NCBI RefSeq assembly: GCF_036227125.1
Contig: NZ_CP109435.1
Location: 3,596,001-3,660,000 of the forward strand
Reading direction: 5' to 3'
From: Streptomyces sp. NBC_01485
GTDB lineage: Bacteria > Actinomycetota > Actinomycetes > Streptomycetales > Streptomycetaceae
Length of the DNA stretch: 64,000 nucleotides
Below, piece after piece: positions 32,989-41,684 of this stretch. Position numbers and translations under genes: made by a program. The notes under the pieces are model-generated. The model had not been told where the DNA came from. It worked only from the letters and a program-made list of their open reading frames with translations, and ran no database searches. Positions within the stretch are counted from its first letter, which is position 1. The number at the start of each line of letters is the position of its first letter.

Positions 32989-34164
32989 CTACGCGTCCGC
33001 GTACTTCGCGTCGGCGGCGGGATCCAGCGCCAGCCGATACCCCCGCTTCACCACCGTCTGGATCAGCTTCGGCGCGCCGAGTGCCGTCCGCAGCCGGGCC
33101 ATCGCCGTCTCGACGGCGTGCTCGTCGCGCCCCGCACCGGGCAGCGCCCGCAGCAGATCGGAGCGCGGCACGACCCACCCCGGCCGCCGCGCCAGCGCCC
33201 GCAGCAACGACATCCCCGCCGGCGGCACCGGCTTCAGGCAGCCGTCCACCAGCACGGCGTGCCCCCGGATCTCCATCCGGTGCCCGGCGACCGGCAGCGC
33301 CCGCGCCCGCCCCGGCAGCTCCCGGCACAGCAACTGCACGAGCGGCCCGAGCCGGAACCGCTCCGGGGAGACGGTGTCCACGCCCTGCGCCTGCAACGGC
33401 AGCGCGGTGACCGGCCCGACGCAGGCGGGCAGCACGTCGTGCTGGAAGGCGGCGAGCAGCTCGGCCAGCAGCCCGCGCTCCTGCGCCCGCGACAGCAGGG
33501 ACGCGGCGGCGGGCGCGCTGGTGAAGGTGATGGCGTCCAGTCCGCGGGAGACGGCGGCGTCGAGGAGCCGGTCGAGCGGCGAGATGTCCTCCGGCGGCAT
33601 CCACCGGTAGACGGGCACCCCCACGACCTCCGCGCCCGCGACCCGCAGCGACTCCACGAACCCCGGCAGCGGCTCGCCGTGCAGCTGGACGGCGACCCGG
33701 CGGCCCTCGACGCCCTCCTCCAGCAGCCGGTCGAGCACCTCGGCCATGGACTCGCTCGACGGCGACCACTCCTCCGTCAGCCCGGCGGCCCGGATGGCGC
33801 CCTTGACCTTGGGCCCGCGGGCCAGCAGCTCGACGCCGCCGAGCCGGGCGAGCAACTGCTCGCCGAGCCCCCAGCCGTCGGCGGCCTCGACCCAGCCGCG
33901 GAAGCCGATGGCCGTGGTGGCGACGACGACGTCCGGCGCCTGGTCGATGAGGCCCTGGGTGGCGGCGAGCAGTTCACCGTCGTCGGCGAGCTGCACGATG
34001 CGCAGGGCGGGCGCGTGCAGCACCGCCGCCCCGCGCCGCTGGAGCAGCGCGCCGAGCTCCTCGGCCCGGCGCGCGGCCGTCACGCCCACGGTGAAGCCCG
34101 CGAGGGGCCCGTGTTCGGCGGCGGCCTCGGGGCCGGTGTCCGGTCGTTGCTGTCCCTGGTACAT
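32989..34164 (-). CDS. nnaR: NnaR-like nitrate-assimilation regulator (uroporphyrinogen-III-synthase homologue fused to winged helix)
   Basis: A 391-residue two-domain protein. Residues 15-270 are a HemD-like fold (TVGVTAARRAEELGALLQRRG, ITFTSAPAAASLL, ACVGPVTA). Residues 300-385 are an OmpR-type winged helix-turn-helix (MSLLRALARRPGWVVPRSDL, VETAMARLRTALG, IQTVVKRGYRL). In S. coelicolor the homologue NnaR acts with GlnR to activate nitrate and nitrite assimilation genes and is itself a GlnR target. It directly follows narK on the minus strand. The ATG at 34164 (MYQGQQ) is used. A GlnR-like box lies in the short gap upstream. Confidence 0.9.
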   Translation of the reverse strand: MYQGQQRPDTGPEAAAEHGPLAGFTVGVTAARRAEELGALLQRRGAAVLHAPALRIVQLADDGELLAATQGLIDQAPDVVVATTAIGFRGWVEAADGWGLGEQLLARLGGVELLARGPKVKGAIRAAGLTEEWSPSSESMAEVLDRLLEEGVEGRRVAVQLHGEPLPGFVESLRVAGAEVVGVPVYRWMPPEDISPLDRLLDAAVSRGLDAITFTSAPAAASLLSRAQERGLLAELLAAFQHDVLPACVGPVTALPLQAQGVDTVSPERFRLGPLVQLLCRELPGRARALPVAGHRMEIRGHAVLVDGCLKPVPPAGMSLLRALARRPGWVVPRSDLLRALPGAGRDEHAVETAMARLRTALGAPKLIQTVVKRGYRLALDPAADAKYADA

Positions 34165-34220
34165 AACACTCGTCCCGCGTTCGAGTCGCACTGCATGGCA
34201 CCTACATGCCGAGCGAGCCT

Positions 34221-34269
34221 GTCAATGGTGCGTGACAGGCTCGGTTCGGCTTCATGTCGCCAGTGTTAC
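34221..34269 (-). promoter_or_regulatory. Candidate GlnR-type box upstream of nnaR
   Basis: On the minus strand, pentamers GTAAC, GACAT, GAACC, GTCAC and TTGAC are each separated by exactly six bases (11-base period). This is the spacing of the GlnR consensus GTnAC-n6-GAAAC repeated. Two of the five fit GTnAC exactly. The first unit overlaps the end of narK. Confidence 0.55.
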
Positions 34270-34270
34270 G

Positions 34271-35668
34271 TCACACCTCGGCGTAGCTGAGCTGCGACTC
34301 GGCCTGCGAGGCGGTACCGGCGGCGGTGACGCGGCCGGGGGCCGGGCGGCGAAGGTATACGGCCCAGGTGACCACGAAGCACGCCGCGTAGAAGGCGAGG
34401 AAGGCGACGAAGGCGCCGGTCCCGGAGCCGTAGGAGAGGAAGGACTGCCGGAAGGCCAGGTTGATGCCGACCCCGCCGAGCGCGCCGACCGCCCCGATGA
34501 GCCCCATGGACGCGCCGGACAGCCGGCGCCCGTAGCGGGCCGCCTCCTCGCCCGACAGCCCCTTGGCGACGGCCTTCGCCTGGAAGATGCCGGGGATCAT
34601 CTTGTACGTCGACCCGTTGCCGAGCCCGGTGAGGACGAACAGCACCACGAAGACGGCGACGAAGAGCGGCAGCGACTTCTGCATGCTGGCGAAGACCAGG
34701 ACGGCGGTGGCGGCGGCCATGCCGACGTAGTTGTACAGGGTGATGCGGGCGCCGCCGTAGCGGTCGGCGAGCCAGCCGCCGACGGGCCGGATGAGGGAGC
34801 CGAGCAGCGGGCCGATGAAGGTGAGGTAGGCCGCCTGGAGGGGCGTCCGGCCGAACTGGTTGGTCAGCACCTGGCCGAAGGCGAAGGAGTACCCGATGAA
34901 CGAGCCGAACGTGCCGACGTAGAGGAAGGACATGATCCAGGTGTGGCCGTCCTTCGCCGCGTCGATCGCGGCGCCGGTGTCGTTCTTCACGGACGCGAGG
35001 TTGTCCATGAACAGCGCGGCGAGGGTCGCGGCGACGAGGATCAGCGGGATGTAGATCCCGAGCAGCACGCGCGGCCCGCCGCTCGCCCCGATGACGCCGA
35101 GGGCGATCAGCTGGATCACCGGCACGCCGATGTTGCCGCCGCCCGCGTTGAGCCCGAGCGCCCAGCCCTTCTTGCGGAGCGGGAAGAAGGCGTTGATGTT
35201 GGTCATGGAGGAGGCGAAGTTGCCGCCGCCGATGCCCGCCAGCAGGCCGACCAGCAGGAACGTGTTGAAGGAGGTCCCCGGCTCCATCACCGTGAACGCG
35301 GCGACCGTGGGGATCAGCAGCAGGCCGGCGGAGACGATCGTCCAGTTCCGGCCGCCGAAGACCGCGACGGCGAAGGTGTACGGCACCCGCACGACCGCCC
35401 CGACCAGCGTCACCATCGACGTCAGCAGGAACTTGTCGGCCGGGGTGAGGCCGTACTCCGGGCCCATGAAGAGCACCAGCACGGACCACAGGGTCCAGAT
35501 CGAGAAGCCGATGTGCTCGGACAGGACGGAGAAGAGCAGGTTACGGCGGGCGATCTTCTCGCCCTTCGCGTTCCAGAAGGTCTCGTTCTCCGGGTCCCAC
35601 TCCTCGATCCAGCGGCTCCCCTTCTTCGTGGGCGACGGGGGTGCGGGGGCTGTACTAGGGGCTGTCAT
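34271..35668 (-). CDS. narK: NarK/NasA-type nitrate/nitrite transporter (MFS)
   Basis: A 465-residue, 12-helix major facilitator. Nitrate-porter signatures include GGGNFASSMTNINAFFP (first NS motif) and GLNAGGGNIGVPVIQ, with the second repeat GLGNGSTYKMIPGIFQ. The N-terminal cytoplasmic segment reads WIEEWDPENETFWN. It moves nitrate in and/or nitrite out at the plasma membrane. It sits immediately upstream of nnaR. The ATG at 35668 is used. The upstream minus strand has GTCAC and GAAAC (about 35720-35750) spaced close to, but not exactly at, GlnR spacing. Confidence 0.93.
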   Translation of the reverse strand: MTAPSTAPAPPSPTKKGSRWIEEWDPENETFWNAKGEKIARRNLLFSVLSEHIGFSIWTLWSVLVLFMGPEYGLTPADKFLLTSMVTLVGAVVRVPYTFAVAVFGGRNWTIVSAGLLLIPTVAAFTVMEPGTSFNTFLLVGLLAGIGGGNFASSMTNINAFFPLRKKGWALGLNAGGGNIGVPVIQLIALGVIGASGGPRVLLGIYIPLILVAATLAALFMDNLASVKNDTGAAIDAAKDGHTWIMSFLYVGTFGSFIGYSFAFGQVLTNQFGRTPLQAAYLTFIGPLLGSLIRPVGGWLADRYGGARITLYNYVGMAAATAVLVFASMQKSLPLFVAVFVVLFVLTGLGNGSTYKMIPGIFQAKAVAKGLSGEEAARYGRRLSGASMGLIGAVGALGGVGINLAFRQSFLSYGSGTGAFVAFLAFYAACFVVTWAVYLRRPAPGRVTAAGTASQAESQLSYAEV

Positions 35669-35966
35669 GACGCCTCCACGGTGGTCCGGGACTCGGGTAG
35701 TCCCGAAGGTAGGGAGAGCGCGTTTCCGTGCTGTGCCTGCGGGTGACCGGAAAGGAACGTTGCTCTCACCTTGCGCTGCGGCCCGGTGAGAGGTTCTGGG
35801 GAGAGGTTCTGGAGAGAGCTCAGCGCGGGGGTGCCTGGCCGGCGCACCTGGCGTCGCGGCGCCGGGTGACGCCGATGCCGATGCCGACGCCGGCAGTCTT
35901 CCACAGGCCCCACAGCCCCCACAGGCCTTCAGGTCCTCCGCCCTCAGGCCCGGCGCCCTCCAGCCC
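35669..35966. other. narK upstream region, non-coding with short direct repeats
   Basis: It contains the narK promoter. A 15-base word CCCTCAGGCCCGGCG occurs at 35941 and 35964, the second copy extending into the acyltransferase C-terminus, and GATGCC hexamers run at 35874-35890. No gene is seen. Confidence 0.5.
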
Positions 35967-37229
35967 TCAGGCCCGGCGCGTGCCCCCGCGGCCGTCCGGC
36001 CACAGGCGGGGCCTGCGGCGGGCCGCCAGGTCCTCGACCCAGCCGAAGGAGACGACGCAGGCCGCGGTGAGGAGCCAGATGACCGGCAGTTGCGGCCACG
36101 GGCTCTGCAGCAGCCACGGGGTGTTGACCTCCAGCCACGGGAAGTTCCACAGCCGGTCCCACAGGGCCTCGACGATCCCGATGCACACGTTGTGCCACAG
36201 GTAGATCGTCACGGCACGGGAGTTGAGGAGGGTGACCAGCCGGTCCCAGCGGCGCAGGGGGGCCGGCCACTCGGTCCAGGACGGGCTGAGGTGCAGGAGC
36301 AGCAGGACCGCCGCGAAGGACCACAGGGACTGCGCGAACGGCATGTCGTCGAGGTCGTGGCCCTCCCTGATGTGGTGGCCCAGGGCGTACCAGAGGCCGA
36401 CCGCGCCGACCGCCGGGGCCAGCGACGGGACGACGTAGCGGGGCAGCCGGCGCAGGATGCCCTCCTGGTGCGCCATGCCCAGCAGCCAGCACGCGCCGAA
36501 CGCGCCGAAGTCGCTGACGCTCGCCTCCAGCCGCCAGCCGGGCACCGACAGCGCGCCGAACTCCAGGGCGGCGGACAGCGCGACCGGCGCGAGGATCGTC
36601 GGCCAGGGCAGCCGGCGCAGGGCGCGCAGGAGGAACGGGGAGAGCAGCACGAACCAGAGGTAGGCGCGGATGTACCAGAGGGGTACGCCCAGGTCGGCGC
36701 CCCAGTCGGCGCCGATCAGCCCGTGCACGCCGGGCAGGCCGTCGCCGTACGGCGGGTCGCTCAGCGGCAGGATCCAGTAGCCGAGGTGGAGCCACCACCA
36801 GCCGGGGTGTCCCTCGTCGTCCGGGCTCCAGCCCGCCAGCAGCATGCCCGTGACGCCGACCGCGCCCAGCAGCCACAGCGGGGGCAGCAGCCGGCGCAGC
36901 CGTCCCCGTACGACGTCCAGCGCGGGGCGGCTCGCCAGCGAGCGGGCCATGAGGTTGCCGGCGAGCGCGAACATCACGCCCATGGAGGGGAAGACGATGG
37001 GCAGCCAGGCCCAGCCCATCAGGTGGTAGAAGACGACGCGGAAGAGGGCGATGGCGCGGAGCAGGTCGAAGTAGCGGTCGCGTCCGCCGCCGCTCTTCTT
37101 CTCCTTCCCCTCCTTCCCCGCCGCCCCCTGGTGCTGAGTCGGCAGCGCCGGTGACTGCTCCGCCGTGTCGGTCGCGGTGTCAGTCGCGGTGTCGGTCGTG
37201 GTCCCGGTCTCTGTCGGCTGGGTGCTCAT
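35967..37229 (-). CDS. Acyltransferase-3 family integral membrane protein
   Basis: A 420-residue membrane acyltransferase. A disordered Thr/Asp-rich N-terminus of about 45 residues precedes the family start RDRYFDLLRAIALFRVVFYH, bearing the catalytic-type His. About ten membrane helices follow, with GVPLWYIRAYLWFVLLSPFL and RAVTIYLWHN. Such enzymes O- or N-acylate extracytoplasmic glycans. Its ATG shares a base with the matB stop (TGATG), so it is translationally coupled and probably modifies the MatB polysaccharide. Confidence 0.88.
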   Translation of the reverse strand: MSTQPTETGTTTDTATDTATDTAEQSPALPTQHQGAAGKEGKEKKSGGGRDRYFDLLRAIALFRVVFYHLMGWAWLPIVFPSMGVMFALAGNLMARSLASRPALDVVRGRLRRLLPPLWLLGAVGVTGMLLAGWSPDDEGHPGWWWLHLGYWILPLSDPPYGDGLPGVHGLIGADWGADLGVPLWYIRAYLWFVLLSPFLLRALRRLPWPTILAPVALSAALEFGALSVPGWRLEASVSDFGAFGACWLLGMAHQEGILRRLPRYVVPSLAPAVGAVGLWYALGHHIREGHDLDDMPFAQSLWSFAAVLLLLHLSPSWTEWPAPLRRWDRLVTLLNSRAVTIYLWHNVCIGIVEALWDRLWNFPWLEVNTPWLLQSPWPQLPVIWLLTAACVVSFGWVEDLAARRRPRLWPDGRGGTRRA

Positions 37230-39559
37230 CAGACCGCTCCCCCGTCCATGGCGGGAGTGGCGGCGCCGGGCGGGGCCGCCACCTGGCCCTTGCGGCGCAG
37301 TTTCTGCCAGCGCAGCCGGCCGCCGGTGAGGGCGGTGATCCAGGACTGGAGCAGCACGATGTACATGAGCTGGCGGTAGAGGAGTTGCTGGAGCGGGAGG
37401 GAGATGAGGGGGGTGAGGCGTTCGCGGTCCAGGGCGAAGGCGTAGGCCGCGCAGCCCGCCTGGACGGCGAGGACGCCGAACCAGGCGGCGATCGTCTTGC
37501 CGGTCGGGCCGAAGAGCAGGCCGTAGACGAGGAAGAGGTCGATGAGCGGCGCGAGGAGCGGGGCGACGACCATGAAGAGGGAGACGAGCGGCAGTCCGAC
37601 CCGCCCGAACCGCCCGGACGGACCCTTCTCCACGATCGCGCGCCGGTGCTTCCAGATCGCCTGCATGGTGCCGTAGCACCAGCGGTAGCGCTGGGACCAC
37701 AGTTGCTGGACGGACTCGGGGGCCTCGGTCCAGGCGCGCGCCTTCTCCGCGTAGACGACCTTCCAGCCGTCGCGGTGGATGGCCATGGTGATGTCGGTGT
37801 CCTCGGCGAGGGTGTCGTCGCTCATGCCGCCGACCCGGTCGAGGGCGGTGCGGCGGAACGCGCCGACGGCGCCGGGGATGGTGGGCATGCAGCGCAGGAC
37901 GTCGTACATGCGGCGGTCGAGGTTGAAGCCCATCACGTACTCGATGTGCTGCCAGGCGCCGATGAGGGTGTCCTTGTTGCCGACCTTGGCGTTGCCGGCG
38001 ACGGCGCCGACCTGCGGGTCGGCGAACGGCTGGACGAGTTCGCGGACCGTGGCCGGCTCGAAGACGGTGTCGCCGTCCATCATCACGATCAGGTCGTACG
38101 AGGCGTTGGCGATGCCCCGGTTGAGCGCGGACGGCTTGCCCGCGTTGAGCTGCCGGACGACGCGCACGCCGGGCAGGCCGAGGTCCTCGACGATGCGGGC
38201 GGTGCCGTCGCTGGAGCCGTCGTCGATGACGAGGATCTCGATCGGGTGCTCGCTCTGCATCAGCGAACGCACCGTGTTCTCGATGCACTTGGCCTCGTTG
38301 TAGGCCGGGACGAGCACGGACGCGGGTTCGGTGACGGGCGCGTCGGGCCCCCAGACGAAGCCCTTGCGGCGGGTGCGGCGGGTGTGGATCGCGGACAGCA
38401 GCAGCATCAGGCCGAAGCGGGCGAAGACGAGGACGCCGATGACGGCAAGGCCGACGACCAGGACGCCGGTGATGTCGTCGGACGCCTCGACCAGGAAGAT
38501 CCAGGCCTTGCCCTTCCACAGCTCGACCCCGGTGACCGGGGTGTGCGCGCTGGGGGCGTGCAGGGCCTCGGTGAGGTTCTCGAACGTGTAGCCCTTCGCC
38601 TGGAGCTCGGGGAGGTAGGTGTCGAGGGCCTGGACCGTCTGGTGGCGGTCGCCGCCGGAGTCGTGCATGAGGACGATCGCGCCCTTGCCGCCCTTCGGCG
38701 TGGAGTTGCGGATGATCTGCCGCACGCCCGGCCTCTGCCAGTCCTCGCTGTCGGCGGTGGTGAAGACGGTGAGGTAGCCGCGGCTGCCGACGAACTGGGT
38801 GACCGGCCAGGAGTCGTTGTCGAGGGCGTCGGCGGACGAGGAGTACGGCGGCCGGAAGAGGGAGCTGCGGATGCCCGCCGCGCCTGCCAGCGCCAGTTGG
38901 TTCTGGGTGAGCTCCCAGTCGATGCGCTTCGTCGACTGGTAGGAGAGGTCGGGGTGGTTGAAGGTGTGCAGCCCGATCTCATGCCCCTCGTCCACCATCC
39001 GCCGGACCAGGTCCGGGTAGCGGGAGGCCATGGTGCCGGTGATGAAGAAGACGGCGTGCGCGTGGTGCTTCTTCAGGAGGTCGAGGACCTCGGGGGTCCA
39101 CTTCGGGTCGGGGCCGTCGTCGAAGGTGAGCACGATCCGGTGGTCCGGCACGTCCAGGCTGCTCTGCCGGCCGCTGCGGGTGTCGACGACCGGCCCGCCG
39201 TCGAGGATCTTCTCCGGCACCTTGTCGGTGGCGGCCTCGGGGTGGATGCGGTAGTCGGCGAGGATCTCGCTGTGCACGTAGCCGCGCAGCATCAGCATCG
39301 CCATCATCGCGAAGAGCACGAGCAGCGGCAGCAGGTGCCGTAGCCGCAACGGCACCAGACGCTTCCGCTCGGGCGGCGCCGCCCCGTGCGCGCCCCCGCC
39401 ACCACCGTGCCCGGCGGCCCGCCCCCGCCGCACCCTGCGCCCACCGCCCGACGCCGAGGAATCGGACCCGGACCCGGACGCGGCCTGGCCGCCGGACGAA
39501 TACGCGGACTGCCCGACAGACGACCGTCGAGTCGAGCGCCGGCTGGTACGTGGTGCCAT
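37229..39559 (-). CDS. matB: MatB-like bifunctional polysaccharide deacetylase / family-2 glycosyltransferase
   Basis: A 776-residue fusion. A Gly/Ser/Arg-rich cytoplasmic N-terminus (1-68) and one helix lead to a CE4 NodB deacetylase (about 140-330: LTFDDGPDPKWT, HTFNHPDLS metal site, FRPPY, VLMHDSGGDR). A second membrane segment leads to a processive GT2 domain (VLVPAYNEAKCIENTV, VMMDGDTVFEP, LAEDTDIT, QRYRWCYG) and final helices. This architecture makes poly-beta-1,6-GlcNAc-like, partly deacetylated polymer. In S. coelicolor and S. lividans MatAB drives hyphal aggregation and adhesion. The ATG is at 39559. Confidence 0.9.
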   Translation of the reverse strand: MAPRTSRRSTRRSSVGQSAYSSGGQAASGSGSDSSASGGGRRVRRGRAAGHGGGGGAHGAAPPERKRLVPLRLRHLLPLLVLFAMMAMLMLRGYVHSEILADYRIHPEAATDKVPEKILDGGPVVDTRSGRQSSLDVPDHRIVLTFDDGPDPKWTPEVLDLLKKHHAHAVFFITGTMASRYPDLVRRMVDEGHEIGLHTFNHPDLSYQSTKRIDWELTQNQLALAGAAGIRSSLFRPPYSSSADALDNDSWPVTQFVGSRGYLTVFTTADSEDWQRPGVRQIIRNSTPKGGKGAIVLMHDSGGDRHQTVQALDTYLPELQAKGYTFENLTEALHAPSAHTPVTGVELWKGKAWIFLVEASDDITGVLVVGLAVIGVLVFARFGLMLLLSAIHTRRTRRKGFVWGPDAPVTEPASVLVPAYNEAKCIENTVRSLMQSEHPIEILVIDDGSSDGTARIVEDLGLPGVRVVRQLNAGKPSALNRGIANASYDLIVMMDGDTVFEPATVRELVQPFADPQVGAVAGNAKVGNKDTLIGAWQHIEYVMGFNLDRRMYDVLRCMPTIPGAVGAFRRTALDRVGGMSDDTLAEDTDITMAIHRDGWKVVYAEKARAWTEAPESVQQLWSQRYRWCYGTMQAIWKHRRAIVEKGPSGRFGRVGLPLVSLFMVVAPLLAPLIDLFLVYGLLFGPTGKTIAAWFGVLAVQAGCAAYAFALDRERLTPLISLPLQQLLYRQLMYIVLLQSWITALTGGRLRWQKLRRKGQVAAPPGAATPAMDGGAV

Positions 39560-40049
39560 GAGAACTGTTTCTCCGAGAACGGCTCACCGCGCGGCTCCGG
39601 GCGGCGAGGGTGGGTGACGAGGAGTGGCGGTGCGGAGTGAGCGGTGCGGAGTGGGGGTGAGCTGGGTGGCGCGGGTCGCGTCACGTGGCCGCGCCTGGCT
39701 GAGCCGGACAGGGCGGGGCGGAGCGGAGCTGCTGTGTGGAGCTGTGAGCTGTGTGGGGCGGGCACCCAGGTCGGACGACATGGGGCGAGCTACGGGCATC
39801 GGCCGCCCGGGACGGATGGGGCAGCCGGGTCGGATGGGGCAGCCGGGCAGACGGCGGGCATCTGACCGCGAGAGGCCGAGCTGCGGATCAACCCGCCAGG
39901 TCAGGTCGGGTCAGGTGACGGGTTGAGCGGTGTGGGCCGGACGGTTCACACCGCTTGCGGGTGCCGTTCTGCGCGGACCGCCCACCCCGGTGGTCGACGC
40001 CCTGGCCGGACCGGCCCGAGCCCCCGCCGGGTGACGCCCCCACGCCCTC
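39560..40049. other. matB upstream region with short repeats
   Basis: 490 bases between matB and the upstream membrane-protein gene, rich in GTGCGGAGTG and GAGCTGTG words. It includes two adjacent copies of CGGATGGGGCAGCCGGG at 39813 and 39831. It must carry any independent matB promoter. No ORF with Streptomyces codon bias is seen. Confidence 0.55.
39813..39847. repeat. 18-bp-period direct repeat
   Basis: Two copies of CGGATGGGGCAGCCGGG separated by one base. Confidence 0.85.
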
Positions 40050-41039
40050 TCAGGCCGCCGGGACCGGGCTCGAAGCGGCCGGGGCCGGGTCGGGTGGGCC
40101 GTTGGCGACCGTGGTGGTTCCCCCGGCCGGGGACGGGGAGGAGGCGGGCGGTTCGGGGGTCGCGGCGGGTGAGGATGCCGCCGGCGGCGGCGTGGACGCC
40201 GTCGGAGCGATCACCGGGCTGCTCGGGCCGGGCGACGGCGAGACCGCGGCCGTGGGAGCCGTGCTGGGACGGGCCGTCCCGCTCGCCGAGGGCCGGGCCG
40301 GCATCGACGCGCCGGGCGAAGCCGCCGCGCTCCCCGACGCGCCCGGCACCGCGCTCGCCCCCGGCTTGCCCGGCATCGTGCCGAACCCGGAGGCGGTGCT
40401 GCCCGAGCCGCCCGGGAACAGGCCGCCCGGCTCTCCGGGCCGCGGAGTCGTGGAGTCGTCCGGCGCCGACGAACTGTCGACCTTGCCGGCCGCCGGCTTG
40501 TCGTCAGGTGCGCCCGGCACCGGAACCGGCAGCCAGGGCGCGCCGGCGTTGCCCGACAGCAGCGTGGCCACGATGAGGACGGCGTACGCCCCGCACGCGG
40601 TCCCCACGAAGATGCCGATGCGGCGGAACGTCCGGCTGCGCCGGCCCGACTCGTCGACGAACACCGGGACGTCGGAGGCGCCGGCCTCCGGACCGTCGGG
40701 CCGCCCCTTCTTGAGGGGGTCGAGCTGGACGGTCACCTCGCCGGGATCGTTGCCCTTCCCGTCCGCCCCGCCGGGCTCCTCCCCCCAGGGATCCCGGAGA
40801 TCGCTCGACCGTTCGTTTTCAGAAAGGCCGTTCGAGGATTTCGGGGCCGACAGCAGACCGTTCTCACGCGGTACGTCCATCAATGACCGGTATCTGGCGC
40901 TCTCTCCCGCCATGGACGTCAGGGATTGCCCCACCGCCCCGGAAAAGCTCTGGGATCCTGCCCCCACGACCGGTACGTCCCGGGTCGGCTTTGCCGCCTC
41001 CGGCCACTCCGGTTGGGCGTCTTCTCGCCAATTCTTCAC
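40050..41039 (-). CDS. Single-pass membrane protein with long Pro/Ser/Ala-rich outer domain (mat locus)
   Basis: A 329-residue protein. A cytoplasmic, hydrophilic N-terminus of about 135 residues (SLTSMAGESARYRSLMDVPR) leads to one membrane helix (IGIFVGTACGAYAVLIVATL, about 142-161). The remaining 165 residues are low-complexity Pro/Ser/Ala/Gly, probably cell-wall spanning. No enzyme motif is seen. The GTG at 41039 has GGGGGAAG nine bases upstream. By position next to matB it corresponds to matA of S. coelicolor, but I cannot confirm that from sequence alone, so no symbol is given. Confidence 0.75.
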   Translation of the reverse strand: MKNWREDAQPEWPEAAKPTRDVPVVGAGSQSFSGAVGQSLTSMAGESARYRSLMDVPRENGLLSAPKSSNGLSENERSSDLRDPWGEEPGGADGKGNDPGEVTVQLDPLKKGRPDGPEAGASDVPVFVDESGRRSRTFRRIGIFVGTACGAYAVLIVATLLSGNAGAPWLPVPVPGAPDDKPAAGKVDSSSAPDDSTTPRPGEPGGLFPGGSGSTASGFGTMPGKPGASAVPGASGSAAASPGASMPARPSASGTARPSTAPTAAVSPSPGPSSPVIAPTASTPPPAASSPAATPEPPASSPSPAGGTTTVANGPPDPAPAASSPVPAA

Positions 41040-41526
41040 GTGCGTACTTCCCCCCACAGAACTGTTCTGGGTGCGCGCGACCCGAGCACACGTCGACGGA
41101 ACCGGGCCCCCACCCAGTTCCTGCGCCCCTTTTACCCCACTGCGCTCGGTTCGACGAATCTAGCGCAGGCTTGGGCCCCGTGTTCACGGTGTGTCTTTTA
41201 TGGACAGAAGTCATGTTCATGTCTATGTCCAAAATTCACCTCTTGACGGCCCGTCAGAATCGCGTTCTCGCCGCTCTCTCCCACCCCTCACCCCGTCGAA
41301 GCGCATCAAGAGCGGAACGGACCAGCCCCTTTCGCCACACCAGCGACACAGGGGACAAAGAGACCGGGCGGACGGGAGCACGGAACCCCCCTCTCAGGCA
41401 TGGCCGGAAAGTTCACGTTCACGAGCGCCGAATTGCCTTCTTTACCCTAAATCTGACAGCAGACAGCCCCCCGAAAACCACTCCAACGAGCGCACGCCCC
41501 TGTCGGCCATTTCCCGCACACGCCAT
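41040..41526. other. Divergent upstream region, non-coding
   Basis: 487 bases, comparatively AT-rich (TTTTATGGACAGAAGTCATG near 41195). It should hold the promoter of the minus-strand membrane-protein gene. Short frames on both strands lack coding bias. Confidence 0.55.
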
Positions 41527-41612
41527 TGACGCGGTCAGAGCGGCCACATACCTTCCCCCGTCGAAACGCTTCGACGTCCCGCGTCGAATCGGTTCGACGC
41601 GACTCGCTTCGA
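41527..41612 (+). promoter_or_regulatory. Promoter and LacI-type operators of the alpha-xylosidase operon
   Basis: TTGACG (41527-41532) and TACCTT (41549-41554), with a 16-base spacer, make a plausible vegetative promoter. Downstream lie two palindromes, TCGAAACGCTTCGA (41561-41574) and TCGAATCGGTTCGA (41584-41597), centred 23 bases apart. A degenerate third unit follows (41599-41612). The pattern fits repression by the LacI protein encoded in the same operon. Confidence 0.65.
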
Positions 41613-41651
41613 CGATCGCGTCGCTCCATCCGGCTCCCTGAGAGGCACAGG

Positions 41652-41684
41652 ATGTTGACGGCACGCAAGCGTGTGTCCACATGA
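41652..41684 (+). pseudogene. 10-codon vestige of a deleted gene start (probable sugar-binding protein)
   Basis: ATG at 41652 opens MLTARKRVST followed by TGA, whose first bases overlap the ATG of the alpha-xylosidase gene. A GAGAGG-type site precedes it. The basic N-terminus looks like the beginning of a lipoprotein signal peptide of a sugar-binding protein. The rest of that gene, and the two permease genes that usually follow, are missing. Confidence 0.5.
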
